Of a stretch of DNA of 64,000 nucleotides, positions 36,102-43,450 are shown piece after piece. Origin of the DNA: Cesiribacter sp964504565 (lineage in GTDB: Bacteria > Bacteroidota > Bacteroidia > Cytophagales > Cyclobacteriaceae). Location of the stretch: contig CAZDEY010000001.1 in the NCBI GenBank assembly GCA_964504565.1, forward strand, positions 62,001-126,000. The letters run 5' to 3'. Under the pieces are notes generated by a model, which saw only the letters and a program-made list of their open reading frames with translations, was not told the origin of the DNA and did not search any database. Each line of letters starts with the position of its first letter. Positions within the stretch are counted from its first letter, which is position 1. The position numbers were made by a program, and so were the translations under genes.

Positions 36102-37829
36102 ATGTATTCTACTCCAGAGTCATTACGTACTGAAAAATTGGGCTGGAATCCGAAACGGATACTGGTGCTATACCTGTTGGCTGGTATACTGTGGTTAGTT
36201 ATTCTAATGGCCTGGCAGTACCTGCTGCCCAATATGCCGTTTATCGGCAGCCTTATTACAGGCTTAATATTTTTAGCCGCTTCGGCAGTAGTGCTGGGGG
36301 GTAGCCTTCAGCAAATTTATAAATCCAGCCTTCAGCGCCAGCAAAGCTTTCGCAAAGTAGAAGACCGTTTTGAGTTAATGTTTGACCAAAGCCCCCAGCC
36401 CATGTGGGTGTGCGATATTAACGATAACCGCCTACTGAACCTAAACGCTGCCGCCCTGGAGTTATTTGGTTTTTCACTGGAAGAATTAGAGAACCAACCA
36501 CTGGAACGCCTGATTCTGGAAAAAGACCAGTACCTGCTCAATTTACACTTGCGCCCCGACTTAGAATACGAAAAGGCCGGTATTTGGCGCTTTTTGAACA
36601 AAAACCACGAGGTAATCTACCTTGACCTGGCCATTCACCAGATGGTTTCGCGCGATAAACTGGTAAAACTGGTAATTGCCACCAACCTAACCGAGCTTAT
36701 AAAAACGCAGGAAGAAAAGCTGCGCATCAATAACGAGCTATACCATTACAAGCGTGCGCTGGATCGCAGCGCTATGCTATGTATTACCGATTTGAACGGC
36801 GAAATTGTAGATGTCAATAATAAATTCTGCAAGATATCGGGCTACCACCGGGGCGAACTACTAGATTATAATGCCCGCATACTAAACTCCGGCCACCACC
36901 CCAAAAGCTTCTGGCGCGATATGTTTTCTACCCTGGGCCAGGGGCAGGTTTGGCGCCGAGAAATCCGGAACCGCGCTAAAGACGGCCGCCTGTTTTGGGT
37001 AGATATGAGTATAGTGCCGGTTTACGACGAGAACAACCAGATTCAGCGCTATATGGGCATTGCCTACCCGGTAACCGACCGTAAGGTTGCCGAGCTAAAG
37101 AGCGAAAAGGTGCACAAGGAACTTATGACCTTTATGTACAAAGCCAGCCACAACCTGCGCGGACCGGTAGCCACGCTTAGCGGCTTGCTTAACGTAGCCA
37201 AAATGGAGGTGCAAGATTCTAACAGCGCCCGCTATATTGATTTAATGACGGAGCGGGCCAGCCATTTGGAGTTCACCCTTTCCGAATTAATAGCCATTAC
37301 CAACGTTAAGCAGGAAGAGCTTAGTGTATCCGAGATAAGCTTCTGCCATATAATTGAGGAGGTATTGCAGAGTTTTCAGCCTAAACTAGAGCTATATAAT
37401 ATAAAAGTAGAGAAGTCGGTTTCGGTTGAAAAATCGTTTTTTACCGACGAGAAGTTAGTGCGGGGCATTCTCTTTTACCTTACCGATAATGCCATAAAGT
37501 TCCGCGATAACGACGAGCCGGCTATTAGCATTGAAGTTAAAGACCAAAGCCAGGGTGTACTGCTGAGCGTAAGCGATAACGGACCCGGCATTGAACCCGA
37601 AATTCAGGATAGAATTTACGATATGTACTACCGCGGCCACGAGAAGAGCCAGGGCAGCGGTTTGGGCTTATACATTGTAGCTAGCATAGTAGAACGCCTT
37701 ATGGGCTACATAACGCTGGATAGCTCGCCGGAACGCGGCACCACCTTCCGCATATTCCTACCGAATGATCTGTACATGCGCAAAAAAATGAACGAGCGCG
37801 AACTCATGTACCTGCGGAACGAGAATTAA
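36102..37829 (+). CDS. Membrane PAS sensor histidine kinase
   Basis: 575 residues. Two N-terminal helices (RILVLYLLAGILWLVILMAW, FIGSLITGLIFLAASAVVLG) with almost no periplasmic loop, then PAS 1 (~88-190, FDQSPQPMWVCDINDNRLL) and PAS 2 (~205-320, ending YMGIAYPVTDRKVAE). The dimerisation helix has the phospho-acceptor in YKASHNLRGPVATLSGLL, and the ATPase domain has N box TDNAIKFRDN, G1 SDNGPGIEPE and G2 GSGLGLYIV. It senses a cytoplasmic or membrane cue. No response regulator is adjacent. The KxSHxxRGPVATLxGLL motif is shared with the ATPase-less protein at 60812-62224. Confidence 0.93.
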   Translation: MYSTPESLRTEKLGWNPKRILVLYLLAGILWLVILMAWQYLLPNMPFIGSLITGLIFLAASAVVLGGSLQQIYKSSLQRQQSFRKVEDRFELMFDQSPQPMWVCDINDNRLLNLNAAALELFGFSLEELENQPLERLILEKDQYLLNLHLRPDLEYEKAGIWRFLNKNHEVIYLDLAIHQMVSRDKLVKLVIATNLTELIKTQEEKLRINNELYHYKRALDRSAMLCITDLNGEIVDVNNKFCKISGYHRGELLDYNARILNSGHHPKSFWRDMFSTLGQGQVWRREIRNRAKDGRLFWVDMSIVPVYDENNQIQRYMGIAYPVTDRKVAELKSEKVHKELMTFMYKASHNLRGPVATLSGLLNVAKMEVQDSNSARYIDLMTERASHLEFTLSELIAITNVKQEELSVSEISFCHIIEEVLQSFQPKLELYNIKVEKSVSVEKSFFTDEKLVRGILFYLTDNAIKFRDNDEPAISIEVKDQSQGVLLSVSDNGPGIEPEIQDRIYDMYYRGHEKSQGSGLGLYIVASIVERLMGYITLDSSPERGTTFRIFLPNDLYMRKKMNERELMYLRNEN

Positions 37830-37877
37830 ATTATTCACTAAGTAGTATGATTGTAAATTTGACCTAAATTCCTACTT

Positions 37878-38417
37878 ATGGGCTTTGGGTTCAACTTTGC
37901 TTTTATATTAATTGTACTACCGCTTAGTGCCGTATTATTAGTTTTATGGTTTATAAGTGGAGGTAATAAATTCTATTCAAAAGCCTTAGGCGTATTGTGG
38001 CTTGGTGTAATTGGGCTGGTTATTCTCTCGGCCACTGTTAATGCTATTACTTCTAAAGTAGTGTTAGAGAAAGAAGATTTCTACGGAGAGTACGTTATTG
38101 ATCGTTCCTATTTTTCCGGCAAGCAAGCTGACTGGCAGTATAACCACTTCAGGTTTCAGATTACCCCAGAAGATTCAATTCATTTTCATGTAACGGAGGG
38201 TGAAAAGATAATTAGAAGTTATAAGGGTCATGTACACGCTCTGGAAAAGAATCATAAATCAGCCCGCTTGGCTATTTATATGGACAATCCCACCCACCAT
38301 ATTATGCTGGGGCAGCCTACCATATATCGTAATGCCTGGGGGTTTACGTTAGTATTCCTATCACCATACTACCATAATATGTATTTTACCCAAGATGATT
38401 GGAAAACACTAGATTAA
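37878..38417 (+). CDS. Hypothetical membrane protein with two N-terminal helices
   Basis: 179 residues: two membrane helices (FNFAFILIVLPLSAVLLVLW, ALGVLWLGVIGLVILSATV) and a beta-rich domain of ~110 residues ending in GFTLVFLSPYYHNMYFTQDD. No family recognised. It starts 48 bp after the kinase gene and ends 9 bp before the VF530 gene, so it may share a transcript with both. Confidence 0.65.
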   Translation: MGFGFNFAFILIVLPLSAVLLVLWFISGGNKFYSKALGVLWLGVIGLVILSATVNAITSKVVLEKEDFYGEYVIDRSYFSGKQADWQYNHFRFQITPEDSIHFHVTEGEKIIRSYKGHVHALEKNHKSARLAIYMDNPTHHIMLGQPTIYRNAWGFTLVFLSPYYHNMYFTQDDWKTLD

Positions 38418-38426
38418 CCGTTAATT

Positions 38427-38690
38427 ATGCCCGGAACAGATAAAACCCAACCCAACAACCCGCTACACGGCATAAAACTGGCTACTATAGTAGAAGAGCT
38501 AGTAACATATTACGGTTGGGAAGAACTGGGTAATAAAATTAGTATCCGGTGTTTCATGCACGATCCGTCGGTAAAGTCCAGCCTTACCTTTTTGCGAAAA
38601 ACTCCCTGGGCGCGTACCAAGGTGGAAAATCTGTATTTGCGGATGTTGGAGAGAAAAGCAGCTTTACAAAAGCTAAGAAGAGAAAATTGA
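38427..38690 (+). CDS. VF530 family DNA-binding protein (DUF2132)
   Basis: 87 residues with the family's typical core: NPLHGIKLATIVEELVTYYG, WEELG, ISIRCFMHDPSVKSSLTFLR and TPWARTKVENLYL. Full length and cytoplasmic. The structure of the Vibrio VF530 protein suggested DNA binding; the cellular role is unknown. Confidence 0.88.
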   Translation: MPGTDKTQPNNPLHGIKLATIVEELVTYYGWEELGNKISIRCFMHDPSVKSSLTFLRKTPWARTKVENLYLRMLERKAALQKLRREN

Positions 38691-38731
38691 TGGTTAATTT
38701 TATATGTACCTATGAATTATAAATTCAGAAG

Positions 38732-39443
38732 ATGAATAAACTAGGCCTTCTAATTTTGTTTCAACTTAGCTGGCTAACTACCTTCTGCCAGCCGCCCGCT
38801 GAAGATAAATCGTTGATAGTAAGCTATGAGGTTGAGCCTTCTCAGTTGGTCTTGTTCTGGAAAGATAGTTCTGGTAAGAATTACGCTAGCCTAGGCAGAC
38901 TTAAGAGTAAACTAGCAACTCAAAGCAAAAAACTGGTATTCGCTATGAATGGCGGCATGTACCCTACCGGATGGTTCGCCGCAGGGTTTGTACATAGAAA
39001 ATGGTTCCATCATAAAACCAGCGGATACCACTCAGGAGGCCTACGGCAACTTTTACCTGCAACCCAATGGTGTATTTTTAATTAAAGAAGATGGTTCGGC
39101 AGCCGTAATAGCTACTAATAACTTCCAGCCTGCATCAGATATAAAATATGCTACCCAATCCGGCCCTATGTTAGTTATAGAAGGAAAGCTTCACCCTAAA
39201 TTCCAACAAACTTCTACCAGTAAATATGTTAGAAACGGCGTAGGCATTTTACCCAACGGAAAATTACTATTCGCTATTTCAAAGGAGCCGGTTAACTTTT
39301 ATACCTTCGCTACTTATTTTAAAGAAGCCGGTTGCCAAAATGCCCTCTATCTGGATGGCTTTGTATCGCGCATGTATTTACCCGAGAAAGACTGGCACCA
39401 ATTGGATGGTGATTTTGGGGTAATAATTGGGAAGTTAAAATGA
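38732..39443 (+). pseudogene. Phosphodiester glycosidase family (NAGPA/DUF2233) gene with a one-base frameshift
   Basis: The N-terminal frame (38732 on) carries a signal peptide and ends KKLVFAMNGGMY; a second frame shifted by one base continues LPDGSPQGLYIENGSIIKP to the stop at 39443. Removing one C from CCC at 38962-38964 joins them as AMNGGMYLPDGSPQGLYIE, exactly the family motif, and restores a protein of 236 residues. Later motifs are intact (SGPMLVIEGKLH, RNGVGILPNGKLLFAIS, NALYLDGFVSRMY). Either a sequencing error in a short C run or a recent inactivation. The domain cleaves N-acetylglucosamine-phosphodiesters in some relatives. Confidence 0.85.
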
Positions 39444-39484
39444 TGTTTCTATTCTATTTTGCCCCCGGAACTATTAATAATGGT

Positions 39485-39520
39485 ATGTAGGCTACTATTA
39501 CAGAACAAATCAGCCTACAT
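39485..39520. terminator. Hairpin between the glycosidase and serine hydrolase genes
   Basis: ATGTAGGCT / AGCCTACAT is a perfect 9-bp stem with an 18-base loop. It lacks a T-run, so a terminator role is uncertain. Confidence 0.35.
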
Positions 39521-39567
39521 TAAGGTGTAACTTAGCTTTTATAAACTACCAGTTCAAATTTCTTACC

Positions 39568-40596
39568 ATGTCTAAACCCCAAACTAAAACTATAGTAAGA
39601 ATAGCTCTGGCGTTAGGTACTGCCGTATCGCTGTATTTTGTACCCTGGCCTATTGTGCGCCTCTGGCTGAAGCCTCTGCCCAATACCGTACAGGAGCAGG
39701 TTGATGCGGCTACCCAAGAAGGCTTCGACGGCATAATTGTGTACGTAGACCAAAAAGGAAAAGCCCCGGCCTATTATGCTGCCGGCTGGCACAATCGCGA
39801 TAAGAAGATACCGGCCGATCCGCATGCGCTGTTTAAAATTGCCAGTATTGGCAAACTCTACGTTGCCGTTTCTATTACTAAATTAGCGGCCAGTCAAAAG
39901 TTATCACTAGACAAAACCGTAGCCGACTATTTTCCGGAACTGAAGAAAAGGATTGAATACGCCAGCGAGATAACTATTAAGCAACTGGTTCAGCACCGCA
40001 GCGGCATACCTAACTTTACTGAGATGCCCGAATTCTGGTCCAGCCTACCCGAAAATAGTGAACAAACACTGGCACTGGTTCTGGATAAGTCGGCCAATTT
40101 TAAGCCGGACACCGACTACAAATACTCTAATACCAACTACCTTCTGCTTTCTATGCTAATTGAGCAAGTGACCGGAGCAGATAAATTTGAGTACATCAAA
40201 CAGGAAATCTTGAAGCCACTCCATTTAAAGAACACGTATGGTTCCATAGATCAAATAGATATGGATCGCCTGATGAGTGGCTATTACGTTGGGTACCTAG
40301 AAGACACTAAAACTACCAATTACGGCTCAATGGTGGCCACGGCGGAAGATGTAGGTATTTTTCTTAGAGCTTTGAACGATGGTTCGTTATTTAAGGAAGG
40401 TGAACGCGAAATCTACAACCAGCTGTACGAGTATGAGCATACCGGCCTTATAGTCGGCTATCAGAGTATTGCTGAATACGATAAAGATATCGATGCCGTG
40501 GTCATCCAATTTACCAGCACCACCAATTTTGACGGGTACGAGTGGAATTTATCGGAAATAATTCACAGTAGAATTGTTAAGCTATTAGAAGAATAG
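39568..40596 (+). CDS. Serine hydrolase, beta-lactamase (class C/PBP4-like) family
   Basis: 342 residues. One N-terminal membrane/signal helix (IVRIALALGTAVSLYFV), then a beta-lactamase/transpeptidase-like fold: FKIASIGKLYVAVSITKL contains the SxxK nucleophile motif (SIGK), TDYKYSNTNYLLLSMLI the YxN motif, and LVQHRSGIPNF the conserved family segment. The third motif near the C-terminus (TGLIVGYQS) is weaker. Probably a peptidase or esterase in the periplasm rather than an antibiotic-resistance enzyme. Confidence 0.88.
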   Translation: MSKPQTKTIVRIALALGTAVSLYFVPWPIVRLWLKPLPNTVQEQVDAATQEGFDGIIVYVDQKGKAPAYYAAGWHNRDKKIPADPHALFKIASIGKLYVAVSITKLAASQKLSLDKTVADYFPELKKRIEYASEITIKQLVQHRSGIPNFTEMPEFWSSLPENSEQTLALVLDKSANFKPDTDYKYSNTNYLLLSMLIEQVTGADKFEYIKQEILKPLHLKNTYGSIDQIDMDRLMSGYYVGYLEDTKTTNYGSMVATAEDVGIFLRALNDGSLFKEGEREIYNQLYEYEHTGLIVGYQSIAEYDKDIDAVVIQFTSTTNFDGYEWNLSEIIHSRIVKLLEE

Positions 40597-40613
40597 CAGC
40601 TACAACGAATTTT

Positions 40614-41216
40614 TTGCATCTTTCAGTTATCAAAAGATTTTTCAAATTTATACTAATAGTCTTGTTGCTAGCACTTGTCTATTTGCTAATAAATGCAGCA
40701 ATTATTTACCGCTATTCCAAACAATATTCCGAGGAGAAAGCTGATGTGGCAATAGTGCTGGGGGCGGCGGTGTACGGCACTAAGGTATCGCCGGTATTTA
40801 GGGAGCGGCTGAACCACGGAGTGTATCTTCATAAGAAAGGCATTGTAGATAAGCTGATCTTGACCGGCGGCAGTATTGAGGGGCAAAAACTTTCCGATAG
40901 CCGGGTAGCGAAAAACTACGCCGTGCAGCAAGGCGTACCGGATGCAGATATCTTAATTGAAGAGAATTCTCATTATACCCAAGAAAACCTGGAAGAAGCC
41001 AAAAAGCTGATGGCCGCCCATAGTTATACCACCGCCCTGCTGGTTTCCGATCCGCTGCATATGAAACGGGCTATGCTGTTAGCCGAAAGCCTGGATCTTA
41101 ATTGCCAGCCCTCACCTACCCCAACCAGCATGTACCGCTCTGCCAAACCCAAGGCTCAATCACTCCTATACGAAAGCCTGTTTTTGAGTGCTCAGCGGTT
41201 GAGCTTGCTGAAGTAA
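40614..41216 (+). CDS. YdcF/SanA-like protein (DUF218)
   Basis: 200 residues with one N-terminal membrane helix (FKFILIVLLLALVYLLINAA). The DUF218 domain follows: ADVAIVLGAAVYGTKVSP, DKLILTGGSIEGQ, ENSHYTQENLEEAKKLM and LLVSDPLHMKRAM. The start is TTG 40614, 17 bp after the preceding stop; no early ATG exists in frame. SanA-like members affect envelope permeability; the enzymatic role is unresolved. Confidence 0.85.
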   Translation: MHLSVIKRFFKFILIVLLLALVYLLINAAIIYRYSKQYSEEKADVAIVLGAAVYGTKVSPVFRERLNHGVYLHKKGIVDKLILTGGSIEGQKLSDSRVAKNYAVQQGVPDADILIEENSHYTQENLEEAKKLMAAHSYTTALLVSDPLHMKRAMLLAESLDLNCQPSPTPTSMYRSAKPKAQSLLYESLFLSAQRLSLLK

Positions 41217-41251
41217 TTTAGTATTTCAGTAATCAATTCGTATTTTCTGGT

Positions 41252-41833
41252 GTGAAAGAATTTAAGAACCTAGTTCAGCAGTATTTTGGGCCGCTTAGTC
41301 CGCCGGAACTAAGCGTTATTCAGGCGTACTTTAGGGAAGAACGGCTGACCAAAAATGCCTACTTTACCCAAAGCGGGCAGGTTTGCGATAAGCTGAGCCT
41401 GGTGAAAACTGGCCTATTTCGGATTTATTCTATTACCCCGGAGGGTAAGGAAATTACCCAGTGGATTTCCCCGGCTAATTCCCTGATTACCGAAATTCAG
41501 GGCTTCTTTTATAGCCAGGCCAACCGCTGGAGCATACAGGCTCTTGCCGATGCCGAATTGCTCACGATTAGCAAAACCAACTACCTAAAGCTGAGCCAGG
41601 AAATACCTGCCTGGAACAGGATTGAGCGGGGATTTCTGGTAAAGTGTTTCGCTACGCTGGAAGAGCGGGTATTTACCCACTTAGCCCTGAGTGCCGAGGA
41701 ACGCTATACCCTGTACTTTGAAAAGAATAAGGAGCTGTTTACCCAGGTTCCGCTTCAGTACATTGCCTCGCTGCTAGGCATGTCGGCCGAAACCTTTAGC
41801 CGGATAAGAAACAAGCAAACCCCAACTTCTTGA
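41252..41833 (+). CDS. Crp/Fnr family transcriptional regulator
   Basis: 193 residues, GTG start at 41252. An N-terminal cyclic-nucleotide-binding-like barrel (LTKNAYFTQSGQVCDKLSLVKTG in part) and a C-terminal helix-turn-helix (QYIASLLGMSAETFSRIR). This is the short Bacteroidota subgroup without an obvious cAMP-phosphate cassette. A perfect palindrome of Crp/Fnr type overlaps its stop codon, upstream of the DUF4260 gene, which is probably its target. Confidence 0.9.
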   Translation: MKEFKNLVQQYFGPLSPPELSVIQAYFREERLTKNAYFTQSGQVCDKLSLVKTGLFRIYSITPEGKEITQWISPANSLITEIQGFFYSQANRWSIQALADAELLTISKTNYLKLSQEIPAWNRIERGFLVKCFATLEERVFTHLALSAEERYTLYFEKNKELFTQVPLQYIASLLGMSAETFSRIRNKQTPTS

Positions 41834-41844
41834 CTTATGTCAAG
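41829..41844. promoter_or_regulatory. Crp/Fnr-type operator
   Basis: CTTGAC-TTAT-GTCAAG is a perfect 6-4-6 palindrome of the class bound by Crp/Fnr proteins (TTGAy-N4-rTCAA). It overlaps the end of the crp/fnr-like gene and lies 53 bp before the DUF4260 start. Confidence 0.6.
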
Positions 41845-41897
41845 AGGCGCTCAGCCGAAGTTTAGCACCTTTGAGGTAGCAACTAAACCTAACGGAT

Positions 41898-42272
41898 ATG
41901 AGCAGCAACATGAAGACCTTTATTAAACTGGAAGAACTGGCTCAGTTTATACTGGGCATACTATTGTTTAGCCAGCTAGATTTCCTTTGGTGGGTATTTC
42001 CGGCCGCGCTCTTACTGCCTGATGTTTCTATGCTGGGCTACTTGGCCAACCCCCGAGTTGGCGCCGGGCTCTACAACCTGTTACATCATAAGCTGACAGG
42101 CGTGGCGGTTTTGGCAGCAGGCTACTTGGCAGGAAGTGATATGCTTGCCCTAGCCGGAATAATCTTATTTGCCCACTCCGCCATGGATCGCATCTTTGGT
42201 TACGGCCTAAAATACCCCAACAGCTTTAAGCATACGCATTTGGGTGTGATTGGGAGGGAGGGAAAGCAATAG
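41898..42272 (+). CDS. DUF4260 membrane protein
   Basis: 124 residues, about four helices. Diagnostic segments are ELAQFILGILLFSQL, LLPDVSMLGYLANPRVGAGL, YNLLHHKLTGVAVLA and FAHSAMDRIFGYGLKYP. The family is of unknown function; in Bacteroidota it is often found next to a Crp/Fnr-type regulator, as here. Confidence 0.9.
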   Translation: MSSNMKTFIKLEELAQFILGILLFSQLDFLWWVFPAALLLPDVSMLGYLANPRVGAGLYNLLHHKLTGVAVLAAGYLAGSDMLALAGIILFAHSAMDRIFGYGLKYPNSFKHTHLGVIGREGKQ

Positions 42273-42333
42273 CCGCCGGTTTACTCTATCCTTTTTTCGG
42301 CATCCTCCTCTCGCCTATGATCGACGTATAGTG

Positions 42334-42347
42334 TGAGCTTTAGCTCA
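42334..42347. repeat. Palindrome in the left flank of the Hachiman island
   Basis: TGAGCT-TT-AGCTCA, with flanks similar to those of the palindrome at 5441-5455. The 286-bp spacer 42273-42558 becomes sharply AT-rich after about 42390, where the island DNA begins. Confidence 0.45.
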
Positions 42348-42558
42348 ATGCGCTGAGGTTAAGAGGGAACAAGTTGTAGGCAGAGGGTTAGATTTAACAT
42401 AATTAAATTAAGTATAACTTAAATTTTAATTAATAATGATATTCTTATTGTTATTAAACATTTAGTTGATATATTGCTATTTGATACGCCAAACTTATTA
42501 GCTCATGTAATTATTTAATATTACTAGCTTAAACATCGGCGTGTAAAATATTCTCTGA

Positions 42559-43449
42559 ATGATTGAGAAAAGTATTAAAGAGGACTTTTTAGATTTATTC
42601 TATCATGATTTAAAAGGTCAAGAATTACACAACAACAACACTCTAGAGTTATTTACACTAAAGGTCAAAAACAATGGCTTTTCATATGACGAGTTAGTAA
42701 GTGTCTTAGGAAATAAACTATGTTATTTTGCATTATCACGAAAACAAATTGATGAGCTCATAAAAGAAGAGAGATACAATGACTTAATTAAAAATGCCAA
42801 ATCTAAGCTTCGTGATCACAATGTGAACGAAGGAGAACTTGGTGAAATTCTACTGTTTTGCCTTTTAGAATCTCATTTAAATGCACCAAAAATACTTACC
42901 AAGCTAGAATTAAAAACTTCAAGCAACGATTATGTGAAAGGAGCAGATGGTGTACATTTATTTCAAGTATCGGAAAATGAATACCAACTAATTTTTGGAG
43001 AGTCAAAGCTTGAGGCTAAAGTTAATAACGGTATAAGCTCAGCATTTAAATCAATAAAGAAATTTATATCTACAAAAAAAATAGGATATGAAATGAATCT
43101 TATCAGTAGTGAATTGATAAAAGAATCCTATGATGAATCCAACTATAAATTATTAAAAAAGCTAATTGTCCCTAGCGCTAAAGAAGAAGAAAGCTATTTA
43201 GACTACTCTTTTGGTATATTTCTAGGATTTGATACTATGATTAAAGATGAGCATAAATCCTTATCTAATGGTGAATTCAGAAAAATAATAAGAGAGCAAA
43301 TAAAAAATGAAGTAGTAAAAGCCCTAGAATCCTTTAATTTTCAACTTAAAAAAGCTGAATTTTGTGGGTATAAATTTTATATATATGCTATCCCATTTAG
43401 CGATTTAGCCAACAAAAGGAAGGAAATAATTAAACTGTTAGAAGAGTGA
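42559..43449 (+). CDS. hamA: Hachiman anti-phage system protein HamA (DUF1837)
   Basis: 296 residues. The DUF1837 core is clear: GELGEILLFCLLESHLNAP (92-110), KILTKLELKTSSNDYVKGAD (111-130) and LIFGESK (144-150). Asp130 and the E-x-K at Glu148-Lys150 give a PD-(D/E)xK-type nuclease site. In Hachiman, HamA is the effector nuclease held in check by the helicase HamB and released on phage infection. hamB starts 1 bp after the hamA stop, so the two are co-translated. Composition is far more AT-rich than neighbours, with AAA/ATA-rich codon use, indicating transfer. Confidence 0.92.
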   Translation: MIEKSIKEDFLDLFYHDLKGQELHNNNTLELFTLKVKNNGFSYDELVSVLGNKLCYFALSRKQIDELIKEERYNDLIKNAKSKLRDHNVNEGELGEILLFCLLESHLNAPKILTKLELKTSSNDYVKGADGVHLFQVSENEYQLIFGESKLEAKVNNGISSAFKSIKKFISTKKIGYEMNLISSELIKESYDESNYKLLKKLIVPSAKEEESYLDYSFGIFLGFDTMIKDEHKSLSNGEFRKIIREQIKNEVVKALESFNFQLKKAEFCGYKFYIYAIPFSDLANKRKEIIKLLEE

Positions 43450-43450
43450 T

